Below are positions 39,001 through 49,611 of a DNA stretch of 64,000 nucleotides, piece by piece. Source of the stretch: Chamaecrista fasciculata (lineage: Eukaryota; Streptophyta; Magnoliopsida; Fabales; Fabaceae); contig QANZ01016334.1 of assembly GCA_003254925.1 (NCBI GenBank), positions 43,778-107,777 on the forward strand, in the 5' to 3' direction. The first letter of the stretch is position 1. Every line of letters begins with the position of its first letter. A program made the translations under genes and the position numbers. Below the pieces are notes generated by a model. The model was not told where the DNA came from and made no database searches. It saw only the letters and a program-made list of their open reading frames with translations.

Positions 39001-41931
39001 TAATTAACATTCCAACACAGGTAAAATGAAAACATTACCTGCCAAAATCTTTTTTTCTCCACTGTTCGGTATTTGCAACCAACAATCAACCCATTTCGTT
39101 TATAAGTAAACGCAATTATGGTCTGCAGAAATTTTGCAAGAAACTATCAGAAGTTTTTCTTTTGTAAATAAATATGTATACAGACATTTTCATGGTTAAT
39201 CCTAACCATGTGTTTAATTTATGAATTTCACTACATCAACCACCTAATCTGCAGTTGAATATCCTTTAAACCAACAAGCCGGTCATATTTGTCCAGAACC
39301 TATGGAATCAAATTTTGTATACCATTAACCACACAGTAAAGTAACTTACTGTGCATGATTAAAATCAGTTATTAAATGTTACAAATTGTATGATACAATA
39401 GAAAGTACTTATAGATGAGGGCTTTTATTTAACTTTTGGAAAACATATGGTAGGATGTTTCATTCAGAATTATTAACTCACCTCAGCATACTGTTCAACT
39501 AAAAGGAATTAAGTATATTGACAGAATATCTCCTTTGAAATTCAATCAGTTAGCCAAATCCCAAGACCAATCTATTTGGCCTTATTATACTGCCATCAAT
39601 TCGGATCATAAGGATGAATATTGACAACCACGTTTTTCAAGACTGTACCTTGTGTCAAGATCAATGAAAGAAGCTTTTTTCTTCTTAATAAGTTATCAAG
39701 ACTAACTATCCTTACCATTCGTTAGGTTGTCTTAAAAGATGATAGAAGCTGCTGCAAATATTACTAATAATATGGCAAATACAGCAATTAGGGTCTCAAA
39801 TACTCATAAAACAACAAAACAGAACAGCAACAATAACAAAGGAAACCCAACAAAGAAACCCTCACTTCTTGGCTTTCAAGAGGCCAAGTCTCTCCCACAA
39901 CATTCCTTTCCAATTCCCCCCCTTCACAACCCCAACAACACTACTCTAAATACCCTCACAGGCTCACAGCAGCAGCAACATGCATGCTTGAGGCTGTACA
40001 ATTGTTATGCTTCCTAGTCCCTACTTCCCTGCACCTCTTTTCCCAACTCAGCATCCTTTCCTTGCCTTATGGGCCTTTGTTCAGCCCTAGGCCCAACTAT
40101 CTCTGCTCCATCTACTTCCTTCTTTCCACTATGCAGTACTGTGGGCCCATTTAAAAAAACCAAACCTTTGCTTCTTCCATGCATAAGTACCCTTAAATCC
40201 ATCACCATCACAACATAAGAAGTCAGGTGATTGCTTCCAAAACAACTCAAGATTTCTAATTAGATTGGCTACTCCTTTGGAATCACAATTTGACTAACTA
40301 TCCTTATCATTCATTACGTTGTCTTAAAAGACCAAACCTTGTGCTTCTTTCATGCATAATTACCGCTAAATCCATCAGCGCCAAGACCTAAGAAGTCAGG
40401 TGATTGCTTCTAAAACCACTCAAGATTTCTAATTGGATTGACTAATCCATTTGGAATCACAATTTCCCTCAATTCCCAAGCCTTCCGTATTATAATTTTT
40501 ATTTAACAATCACCAATCACCATCTCTTTGAGGGGTTAATCAGTCCACATTTTATATCGTCTATCCTACAAATCACAAAGATATCACCATCCCAAATGGT
40601 ACACTTCCAATCAGAAAAACAGCTGAAACCAAAGTTTACATGATAACAAGCATCCAATTACAGATCCTATCATGCTTATTTTGGCACAAACGAATGAAAT
40701 AATCATTTGTAATCAATAAACAAAAGCGAGAGTTTTGAAAAGGCATTATACGAAGTACCTTATTGTCAGACAATTGCATTACAGCATTTCTGCTTAGAGT
40801 TTTCTCCGATATCAGTCTCTCCTTAAAGTATGAAATAAGCTAGAATAGGGAAAAAGAAAATCATTACATTTGAGCAAACAAATTAGCTATTAAATGTTGC
40901 AAAGGAAATGTATTGGCACACAGAAGAACACACAGATAGAGAGCTTGTTTCTGATTCAGGCTTTTACTAATACCTTAGGACTAAGTGGTTCTAATCCTAA
41001 GCTATCCTCTGTCATTTGTTTGTAAGAATTGACATCAGCACCAACCCTGCTGTACAATTCCCGGTCATCTGCAAAAGCCTATGACCAAATAATGATGTAG
41101 AAGCATGAAACCTTAAGATGTGCTAAAAGAGAGGTCTTTATAGCCATGGAATTTTACCTTACCAGCCCACCCACATGAAGTCCGAAAACACCTCCACATT
41201 GCAAATGCACTAAGACATAGTGGCCAGTTATGTGTCATTCCAAAGGTCAGTTAATTACCACCAATAAAAAATAAAGTATAACAAGCTTACCCATCAGGGA
41301 TGATGTGGAAGGACAAACTCCTTTCCTTCAAGGGCCCACCTTTGCACTAGAACAGCAAGACAGACATGATATAAAATTGGAACCACTTTTTGACTAGTGA
41401 AAAAAACAAGTATTATAGGAGCAGATCTGTAGGTACCTTGGGACAGAACAAGTTTTGGTACTGCCCAGGCAAACAAGTATTGTTCAATTCAATACCAAGA
41501 AGTTGGATTTTCTGCTTCACTATGTCCACTTTAGGCACATCAAAGTTGTTCTCTACAACCTGATCCACATTATCTTCACACAACCCGAAACAATCATGTT
41601 AGAGGGATCCAAAGAGTTCTGACTGAATGACCGCTATATTATTCCAAAAATTATAAAAACTTGTTCCACAACCTAGTATTAATTAACTGAATAACACACC
41701 TATTGTGTCTCTTCATAGCAAGTTTGAATTAAAATGGTCCAGAGAACATGGAGGCAGAGAAGAATTACCTGGCGAATGGGGTATGTTGCTGGCATGAGCT
41801 ACAGAAAAGGACGTAACACTGACGGGTGATGAACTTTGGGGAAACACTAAGGTGGCGGGAGTGGAAGAGATTTTGGACGAAAGGAATTTAACGAGAGGGA
41901 GATATAGAAACCGATTCTGAGGTATTGGCAT
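36034..41931 (-). CDS. TWINKY: TWINKY-type primase homolog (organellar TOPRIM protein without helicase domain)
   Basis: Exons in order: 41931-41769, 41573-41437, 41346-41291, 41209-41163, 41068-40974, 40839-40759, 39122-39039, 37967-37902, 37766-37650, 36981-36934, 36832-36747, 36426-36366, 36096-36034 (stop TAG); all phases agree, about 367 residues. The N-terminus is Ser/Thr-rich and short of acidic residues, fitting organelle targeting. A zinc-binding part follows (FCPKCKGG ... WRCFRTSCGW). The TOPRIM fold has IIIVEGEIDKLSLEEAG and RIILATDNDPPGQALANE with its catalytic Glu and Asp residues. It ends shortly after FSSFKDANE with VLKYLGADALKR. The family's bifunctional relative TWINKLE continues into a DnaB-type helicase; here the stop comes first and no helicase exon follows, as in TWINKY. 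The role in organellar DNA priming is from the family. The acceptor of exon 2 is the least certain. Confidence 0.9.
39702..40467. repeat. Tandem duplication and insertion inside an intron of the primase gene
   Basis: 'gactaactatccttaccatt...cttaaaag' at 39702-39739 recurs at 40292-40330. The block 40155-40290 ('ccaaacctttgcttctt...ggaatcacaattt') recurs, diverged, at 40333-40467. The segment in between (39740-40150) is C-rich, with 'ggctttcaagaggccaag' and a 92-codon frame of low-complexity Asn/Gln/Thr, and looks like retroelement-derived DNA. The host intron, 39123-40758, is the gene's longest. Confidence 0.65.
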
Positions 41932-42750
41932 ATTGGTTCACTCTGGTTCTGAAATAAAAACTACAATTTTTTAAAATAAAAAGAAAATAAAGCATTATAT
42001 GTTTAAAAATTTTAAAAAATACACTTTACCCTAAAAGATATTACACTTGATCAACATAGTTAATTTAAAATTATCAAACACCCTATCATCTAAAATGCTG
42101 ACCTATACTAGCCACCATTGCTCAACCAAATATCATGGAAATGAAGTATTCGACGTGTCTTAGATAATAGGAGGATCAACGTCTTAGAAATGCATCCATA
42201 ACCTTAATCAATGAAAACAAAAATTCAACACATAAAAAAGATTATTCAAGGACCAAGACTGGCGCGCTAAGATGTTTTCAAACCTTATCCAATGAAATCC
42301 GAATTTCAACCACAAATGAATAACGAAAAGGAACTAAAACGAGGCGGAAATTGCAGCCATGTAAACTAGCAAATGCGAAACTCTAAGTACGGCTAAACTG
42401 ATTATCCACACAACTTAAGCACTAGAACACTGACGAAAATCACAAGGAAAAATAAGCACTAAAACATCATCATAGCATCAGCCAAAAAGTCATCACCATA
42501 TCACAAGGAAATGCCTATTAAAGAAATGGCCAAAAATGGAAAGCGTAATGACCAACGCACCATGTCTAGACCATTCAGCAATCGAACCACGAAGAAAAGG
42601 GGAAGAACTTACCTATCTCGGCGAAAACCGAGAGGTGAAGAAAAGTAAAGCGAAACAGGAGACGTTGGGCGTCTTCCACAGCGTCCGACGTGATTCCGGT
42701 GAGCTGCAATCGGCCTCCGGCAATCTGGCGGTGAAGGCGTGAAGGAGGTT
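41932..42750 (-). other. 5' UTR exons and UTR intron of the primase gene
   Basis: A 5' UTR exon of about 140 bases ends at GATAG|GTAAGTT (donor at 42612-42611), and the intron closes at TTTCAG before 41948. The next exon carries 17 untranslated bases and the ATG at 41931. The first exon is GC-rich and contains 'ggaggccgattgcagctc'. Its start near 42750 is a guess. Confidence 0.6.
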
Positions 42751-43124
42751 TGGTTTAGACTTTAGCGGGTAATGGATATCATATCAATTTCTCTATGTGA
42801 ACTGATATCAAATGTGATGTGTAGAAATGCAGTCTCTCTCTATTTTGTAAACTTTTTGTAATAATTCACTTAAATTTTTTATTTCATCTCTACAATTTTA
42901 TTTTTAAGAAATATATTCATAATTATTTTTAATAAACTTTTTATTGATTGTTTTTAATACTTAAATTTGTCATGTTAATGTTAATTTAGAGTTAATTAAG
43001 ATTATTAATAATATTATATTATAAAAATCTAATAGTGATATTAGTACTAGTATATGAACTTTTAAAAAATAGCATGATCACATAATTAAGTATTAGTAAC
43101 AACTAAAGTTTAATGATGTACAAA
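42751..43124. other. Intergenic, no gene seen
   Basis: Upstream flank of the primase gene, AT-rich; nothing recognised. Confidence 0.5.
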
Positions 43125-43775
43125 ATTATGTTTTAGTAACCGGATCGGACATTGACCCGGATAAGGGCTCAGGTCACGGTCTTTGGTTCAACCGTTGGGT
43201 TAATCGAGTCAATTGTTAGCCCGGTCAAATTGAAAAAAAATATTAATATATATCAAAATATCAAATAACACTTATAATTTTGTCCCCAATATTTTACATT
43301 TTAATCAATTATATCGTTTGACTAACTTTTTTCAATAAATTAATGACAGACTACATCATGTTTTTCAATTTGAGTTTATTTTTCAATCAATTTTACATTA
43401 CATATCATTAGTCACGTATATTCTATTGTTAATAGTTAGCTAAAGTAAGAGCAAATGATAAAATTGACCAAACTGTGAAACATTAGGGATAAAATTGACA
43501 GTAAAAAAAGATTGGGGAAGAAATTGACAGTTGGTGTAAAGTTTGGGGAAAAAATTAGTACTTTTACCCTAATTTGTGATTTCAAATTAAAAAAAATGGT
43601 GGAAGCGGGTCAATCCGGGTCGTGGGTGGCGGTTTTATTAAAAAAACGACGGGTTAACCGGGTCATTTCCGGTTCAATTGTTGATGGTTTTTTGCCTCAC
43701 CCGGACCGGCCTAGTGCCCAGGTTACTGGGTTCCGAATTGACCCAGAAGGGCCGGTTTGGTTTTTTGTACACGTC
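43125..43775. mobile_element. CCGG-rich non-autonomous transposon, copy 2, with a nested MITE
   Basis: The left block 'ggatcggacattgacccgg' and right blocks 'cacccggaccggcc', 'ggttaaccgggtc' mirror the element at 11402-12078. Inside it, 43271-43570 is a truncated copy of the MITE at 43966-44343 (shared 'gataaaattga...aacattagggataaaattgacag', 'attagtacttttaccc'). The nested copy lacks the outer part of its left end. Confidence 0.65.
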
Positions 43776-43965
43776 AAAATATATAAGGACTGATTTTTTT
43801 AAAAAAATAAAAATTTAAAAACTTCAATAAAATATAGATATGAAATGAATAATTTATTTTTATATAATTTAATCATGAATGAATTACATATATATATATA
43901 TATAAGTATATTCTATTTAAATATTAATATTTTTTTGTTTATATGTAAATATTAAAATCATAATA

Positions 43966-44343
43966 GGCAAAAGTATTAAATTCCTCTCCAAACTTTACAC
44001 CAATTGTCAATTTCATCCTCAATTTTTTTGTTGTTGTCAATTTCGTCTTCAATGTTTTATATTTTTTTAATTTTATCCTTTGTTCTTACTTTAGCCAAAT
44101 ATTATCGACATAATCTACGTGGCTAACGATATATAATGTAAAATTGATAGAAAAATAAACTCAGATCTAACTCACAGTGAAAAACAAAATGCAGTCTGTC
44201 GTTAATTTATTGAAAGAAGTTAGTCAAAGGATAAAATTGGTTAAAATGTGAAACATTGGGGACGAAATTGACAGCAAAAAAGGATTGGGAACAAAATTGA
44301 CAGTTGATAGTAAAATTTAGGGACGGAATTAGTACTTTTGCCC
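43966..44343. mobile_element. MITE with 'gggcaaaagtact' inverted ends
   Basis: A 378-base element: left 'ggcaaaagtattaaattcc', right 'ggaattagtacttttgccc'. The inverted repeats extend about 110 bases through modules of 'gacgaaattgacag' type. The core includes 'cagtctgtcgttaatttatt', which is also found in the nested copy at 43271-43570 as 'ttaatgacagactacatcat' (opposite strand). Confidence 0.75.
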
Positions 44344-44580
44344 AAAATTTTTTAATACAAATTTTGTTTGAAGATAGGATATGATACTTAAAGAATTTAG
44401 TTGTAGACTAACTATATTTAACTTTGTTAGTATTTTTCACTTTATATGTCTGACAAAGTATTGAGTTTATACAAGAGTTTAATATACATTATGATTTAAA
44501 TGCCGTAAATTTGGATTTTTTTTTTTTGGGTAATAGTAAATTTGGATTCCGATTTATTAAGTATCGTTCCCGCCTCTATT

Positions 44581-45204
44581 AAAAAAAAAAGAAAAGAAAA
44601 AGGTATCGTTCCCATTTGATCGGAGGATGTCAGGGACCAATTATTTATTTGTTGACCAAACGAAGGGACGATTTATTAAACTGTGGTAGTTCAATTATAA
44701 AAGCTCTTGGCATGATCGAGAGACCAGATGGTAGTTCAAAATGCAGGCTGTCATTTATGGGGTTTACTGTTTAGCAAGTCTAACTTTACACTTAAATGCT
44801 GTAACTCTATAAAGTGCAGTTCATGATCTAACAGATGATATCGTTTATCAATTTGAGTCTTTTGTATTTGTTGAAGAAAATTTATTAGGGAGAGGGTAAG
44901 AACTAAAGAATACAGTTAATCATGATTTATTTCCTTGGGTCATTATATTTTATTTCTTACTTTTGTTTTTTTTGAACAAAAATGCATTCATTCCAACCAA
45001 ACAAAACCAACAAACAGTCAAACAGCACAAAAATGCATTCATTACTTTTGTTATACTGTAGAAGAGCAAAGAAATAATAAAGATTACTTTATACTGTAGA
45101 AGAGCAGAGATATTTGATTCCTTATTGGCAATAGAGTCTTGTTTGTCACTGTCACCGATCCGTTGACAATTAGATAAAGCATTTCATAGGATCGATATAT
45201 TTAT
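44581..45204. repeat. Near-identical 0.62 kb direct duplication, copy 1 (ends at an N)
   Basis: The block from the A-run through 'ggtatcgttcccatttgatc' to 'ggatcgatatatttat' matches 46158-46779 with only a few differences (for example 'gagagggtaag' against 'gagagagtaag', and a four-base difference after 'ttgatcgga'). Copy 1 stops exactly at the single N at 45205. Confidence 0.95.
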
Positions 45205-45205
45205 N

Positions 45206-45558
45206 AGTTTGAGTTATTTGTTGGTATATATTTTTCTTTGTAACGAATAATATATGTCATTCATTAAGGTTAACAAGTATACATATAATGTATATCGCAC
45301 GTCGTGTGTCGTCTCAGATCAATTATTAGTTTCCAAAGATATATATAGATGCCAATATTTGTTGCATGATTATGCTAGCTTATCAAGAAGTGAAACGGTG
45401 TGTTGCAACTTGCAAGCATATAGAGAGTACTAAGAGAATGGATTCATTTCCCTTGCATTGCATATAGCTAGCTAGCAACGTTGACAAGTACAGAAATGAA
45501 AGCAGAAGAGTGAGGAATGATGATGGTACGTAAGATTAATGGAAAATATATGAAGTGA
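45206..45558. other. Unassigned sequence after the N
   Basis: No exon was recognised. The stretch contains 'gctagctagc' and 'cacgtcgtgtgtcg' phrases. Its link to the left neighbour depends on the N at 45205. Confidence 0.4.
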
Positions 45559-45733
45559 CTAATTAGATTGAACGGGATGGGAGGAAGAAGAGGAAGAAGA
45601 AGGAAAAGGGTAATGAGCAGAGCCAAAAGCTTTGATATGGTCTTTTAAGAGACCTCTTATGTTTGAAGTCAGAACCACAAACACAAAGCCAACGCTTGCC
45701 ACAATTCTTCTCATGGGTTCGCCAATCTCCCTT
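45559..45733 (-). pseudogene. WIP-type C2H2 zinc-finger gene fragment with frameshift
   Basis: Reading from 45733 leftwards gives [15 protein letters not shown] then [14 protein letters not shown], the third and fourth zinc fingers of the plant WIP/TT1-type transcription factors. After SLK the frame must shift by one base, in the run 'cttaaaaga', to continue with [16 protein letters not shown] and a serine run, then a stop at 45559. The N-terminal fingers are absent: sequence before KGDW is unrelated and runs into a perfect palindrome. I read it as a truncated pseudogene. The one-base shift could be a sequencing error in an A-run, but the missing front half could not. Confidence 0.8.
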
Positions 45734-45754
45734 AAAGAGAGCATAATGTATCAA

Positions 45755-45801
45755 GTTTAAGCCCCAAACTTTTAATACATTTAAAAGTTTGGGGCTTAAG
45801 A
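45755..45801. repeat. Perfect palindrome abutting the zinc-finger fragment
   Basis: The arms 'ttaagccccaaactttta' and 'taaaagtttggggcttaa' are exact inverse copies around the loop 'atacat'. It lies about 20 bases upstream of the point where zinc-finger homology stops. Confidence 0.9.
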
Positions 45802-45901
45802 GGATTAAAAAAAGTTTTAGGGGATTTAGGGGTTTTGGGACCAAATTGCAAGAGAGTAGTTTGAATGAGGTGTCAAGTGGAAATGAGTTGGATATTAATT
45901 T

Positions 45902-46156
45902 GAGCAAACCCCCTTTTTGGTCCCTCAATTGTTACTGAGTCGAGGATTTGGTCCCTCAACTAAGCATTTAACGGCCACCTAAGCAGATAACGGTGACACG
46001 TCATCACTTAACACCTCTATCACTAACGGACCAGACGTGAGGGACCAAAACGTAAACGGGATTGTACAATTGAGGGACTGAGTTGTAGTTTCCCACAATT
46101 GAGGGACCGATTCCTCGACTCAGTAACAATTGAGGGACCAAAAAGGGGGTTTGCTC
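45902..46156. mobile_element. MITE with perfect 'gagcaaaccccc' inverted ends
   Basis: A 255-base element. The ends 'gagcaaacccc...ggtccctcaattgttactga' and the inverse match almost without error over about 45 bases, through 'gactcagtaacaattgaggg'. This points to recent activity. Its right end coincides with the left border of duplication copy 2. Confidence 0.88.
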
Positions 46157-46157
46157 T

Positions 46158-46779
46158 AAAAAAAAAAAAGGAAAGAAAAAGGTATCGTTCCCATTTGATC
46201 GGATGTGAGGGACCAATTATTTATTTGTTGACCAAACGAAGGGACGATTTATTAAACTGTGGTAGTTCAATTATAAAAGCTCTTGGCATGATCGAGAGAC
46301 CAGATGGTAGTTCAAAATGCAGGCTGTCATTTATGGGGTTTACTGTTTAGCAAGTCTAACTTTACACTTAAATGCTGTAACTCTATAAAGTGCAGTTCAT
46401 GATCTAACAGATGATATCGTTTATCAATTTGAGTCTTTTGTATTTGTTGAAGAAAATTTATTAGGGAGAGAGTAAGAACTAAAGAATACAGTTAATCATG
46501 ATTTATTTCCTTGGGTCATTATATTTTATTTCTTACTTTTGTTTTTTTTGAACAAAAATGCATTCATTCCAACCAAACAAAACCAACAAACAGTCAAACA
46601 GCACAAAAATGCATTCATTACTTTTGTTATACTGTAGAAGAGCAAAGAAATAATAAAGATTACTTTATACTGTAGAAGAGCAGAGATATTTGATTCCTTA
46701 TTGGCAATAGAGTCTTGTTTGTCACTGTCACCGATCCGTTGACAATTAGATAAAGCATTTCATAGGATCGATATATTTA
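46158..46779. repeat. Near-identical 0.62 kb direct duplication, copy 2
   Basis: Partner of 44581-45204, in the same orientation, about 1.6 kb away. It lies just upstream of the first permease start, so it forms part of the apparent promoter of that gene. Confidence 0.95.
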
Positions 46780-46943
46780 TTGCGGAAGATCCTCTCATGT
46801 TGGAATTTATCTGAACATAGGCGTCTGCATCTGATAAATTTTGGTAGTTCATACTCCATACATAGTTGTATCCATTATTGAATCAAGAAGAAAAGAAATC
46901 TTGAAAACCCAACATAAACCCCCCGCAAGCAAGGAACGAAGGA

Positions 46944-47431
46944 ATGGGAAGAGAAATCCAATTCCCGGAGAATGTAGAAGGATCCTATTTCCCTCTCGGC
47001 GACGGCGACGGCGTGGAAATTGATCCCGATAACCTCCGACTCCAGCAGCTAGGTTACAAGCAAGAGCTCAGTCGCAACCTATCGTATGACTAACTCTCTC
47101 TCAATTTCAAATCTGATCTGCATTCATTCTAGGGTTTCCGTAAATCTGTTTTGGTTGATTTGTGCAGGTTTGTGGCGAACTTCTCGATGACGTTTTCGAT
47201 CATATCGGTGCTGACGGGGCTGACGACGTTGTTCGGGACGGGGTTGACGTACGGTGGTCCGGTGACGATGGTTTACGGATGGCCGTTGGTTGGGGCGATG
47301 ACGATGGCGGTGGGTTTATCAATGGCTGAGATTTGTTCAGCGTATCCAACGTCTGGTGGCCTCTACTTTTGGAGCTCCATGCTCTGCAGTAATACCCCTT
47401 GGGGTCCTCTTGCTTCTTGGCTCACCGGCTG
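46944..47431 (+). CDS. BAT1-like amino-acid permease, 5' two exons only (alternative first exons or truncated paralog)
   Basis: Exons 46944-47083 and 47168-47431 encode 134 residues. MGREIQFPENVEGSYF is followed by LQQLGYKQELSRNLS, then the first membrane segments with SIISVLTGLTTLFGTGLTYG and SMAEICSAYPTSGGLYFW, ending SWLTGW. Exon borders and phases are identical to those of the permease at 52852. No homolog of the later exons exists between 47432 and 52851. The final phase (two bases, TG) would splice in frame to the acceptor at 53937. Protein identity to the partner in exon 2 is about two-thirds, and codon use is much more GC-rich, so the duplication is old, yet no stop or frameshift is present. 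It is either an alternative 5' end of the downstream gene or a 3'-truncated paralog. On its own it could not form a transporter. Confidence 0.75.
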
Positions 47432-47639
47432 GTAAGTTATCCACGTCTTTCTTTTTTTGATATCCTTAACTTTATAACGCACTCAATAGATGACAATGCT
47501 CATCACCTTCAACAAGGCTTCTCTTTAGGGAAATCTTGATAATCTAAGCAACACATCTCAGTAACAAAAACTAACAAAACACTCAACTAGGCAACACATC
47601 TCAGTAAGAAAAACTTGGCTTGGATAGTAAGTCAATAAG

Positions 47640-48480
47640 GGGATTGGAGTTTCCTTTTAAATGCGATTCATATTTTCGAAAACTATGTTCTCCATTTAAG
47701 CTCCCAAACAGCTATCGTCTCAGCTCCCCTTAGAAATATTGTTGGCAGATAGATGGCCAGTCTATTTGGCCCTGAGAAAGTCGATCATCCTAAGGAACTT
47801 CTGGAATTTTGCTTCTAGCAAAGTTCTCGTTCGGAAATTTGAGAAGATATTGGGTTAGATGAGATCTAGGTTGATCTTGATGATCATGACTCTGATATTC
47901 CCACCTCAAGAAAATTTATTTGGGTATGGCCCAAAACCGCTTTTCTTTTCTCAAGTATTATAGCCCGTGTATTTTTAATGAAAGAGACAAACTGACACTG
48001 TCAGAAGAGGCCCATGTGATAGTGATACTCTTCATTATTGGGCTTTGCCTTTGTGCAATCAAGATATTTTGACCAAAAACTGAATAAAAGGATGTCATCA
48101 ATGTATATGAGAGCAACTTTTTTGTATAGGCCTAAACATTTTAGCCATGACCTTTTGTGATGATGAAGGTGCTATTTTGACCATGAAAAGCATTACAGTC
48201 TATTGGTAATGGACTAATAGCCATTACGGATGTAATGGGCAATTTTTGGCCTATCCTCTCTGGTTTGGTGTCTAATTTCCAAAAACCAACTGTTAGATCA
48301 AACTTCAAAAGGACCTATGCTCTGTTGAGGAGGATTAGTTGCATATCCATTATGGGTAGAAGGAACTTGATATCTTTTAGAGAAATTTTTAGAAGCATGT
48401 AGGTGGACATCCTCCTTGAATCAAGTATCAATGGTTCCATCCTTGATTTTGAATATAGAGATTAGAGAGGTTTTAAATTT
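47640..48480 (-). mobile_element. Decayed reverse-transcriptase fragment, probably endogenous pararetrovirus
   Basis: On the minus strand, in the right order and spacing, there are a palm motif beginning FDL (48302-48279), the catalytic YIDD box (48105-48094) and a connection-type QKFL segment (47804-47793). The three sit in different frames, and stops lie between them, so at least two frameshifts broke the gene; it cannot be expressed. The wording around YIDD and the Trp in the palm motif resemble Caulimoviridae more than Ty3 elements, but this rests on short matches. Neither terminal repeats nor capsid or movement regions were found. It lies in the 5.4 kb between the two permease starts. 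Confidence 0.6.
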
Positions 48481-48534
48481 TGTAGTCAATTGTGTTATTG
48501 TTTAAAGGTCCTACAAGTCAACAAAGAAAGGCAT

Positions 48535-49611
48535 GTAGTCTTTTTTTTTTTTGGCCAGAAAGGCATGTAGTCTTTCTTGCTTACTAAATCTTGGGATGCC
48601 CAATCAAAATGTAGCTGGTTCAACTAGTAAGGAGTGTTTAAGTGATACTACAAACTTCAGGAGAGAGAGAGAGAGAAGAAGAAGAAATTGATGTTGTCTA
48701 ATATTATTATTGTTTTCCATATATTTTTCACTAATTAGTCCCTGTTAGTGTTAGCATCGCCAGGAGGATAAATATGGTTGATTGAACATTTAAATTAAAT
48801 GCTTCAGCTTTTGTCAATGGTACTTCCTTCTATATTTCCTTGTAATGTTGTTTCTTGTTTTGTTGGAATAAGAAAAAAGTTGGCCATGTTTCTTAATTGA
48901 TCAAGTTTTTGGACAATTAACCAACAAGACTTTATTAATAATGATTTCATTTGTTGGTTAACAAATTGAAAAGAATTATATATAAAAGACTAAAAAAAAA
49001 ATACATATTTTTAGACCTAAACATATATAAAGGACTAAACTGAAATTTTAGTTGCTTTTATATTTGTCAAAATGTTATGAGGATCCTTTTTAAATTTTTT
49101 TTAAGAGTCTTGGATGTTAGTGTGGACTTGTATCATAGACCTAATTCTATTTTGGATTCTCAACAAATCAACGTTCTTTTATGTATAAGATGTATAACCT
49201 GATGATTGATGAAAATGCCAAAGATTAGGACCCAAAATTTTAGAAAATCCAAAGACAATGACACAAAAATATATACAAACTGACAATTAGGCCTGTAATT
49301 GTTGAAGCAATCAAATGCAATGGAAAAGCAAATGCTTATAATTGTTGACTGTAGCACATAATACAAACCGACAATTAGGCCTATAATTTATGGTCCTTTA
49401 ATTTGAGTTTGGGTATGACATGTTTAATTGTAGTGAATTTTTTTTAGGTATATAGTATATATTTTTTTTCATTATTTTGGTCAAAATTATCCTTGGGTTT
49501 CATCGAGATTAGAAAGGTATACAGCTCATAATTTTTTGGGATGAGATGATGAATAGATGCGATCCATAACTATAATATCACTAAAACAATGTTCTTCACT
49601 GAAAGTAATTA
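48535..49611. other. Non-coding, between the two permease 5' ends (left part)
   Basis: Contains T-rich tracts, a (GA)n run at about 48661-48678 followed by GAA units, and a duplicated phrase 'gacaattaggcct' (49281, 49368). No permease exon was found. Confidence 0.5.

Noticed and set aside
39243-39299. Minus-strand stretch after a CATAG acceptor, reading VLDKYDRLVGLKDIQLQ, as an extra exon of the primase gene
   Set aside because: The only donor gives 56-57 bases that break the phase between the flanking exons, which join correctly without it (DNK to TIIAFTY).
39739-40017. 92-codon frame rich in Asn, Gln and Thr in a primase intron
   Set aside because: Low-complexity composition, antisense to the host gene and inside a repeat; not protein-like.
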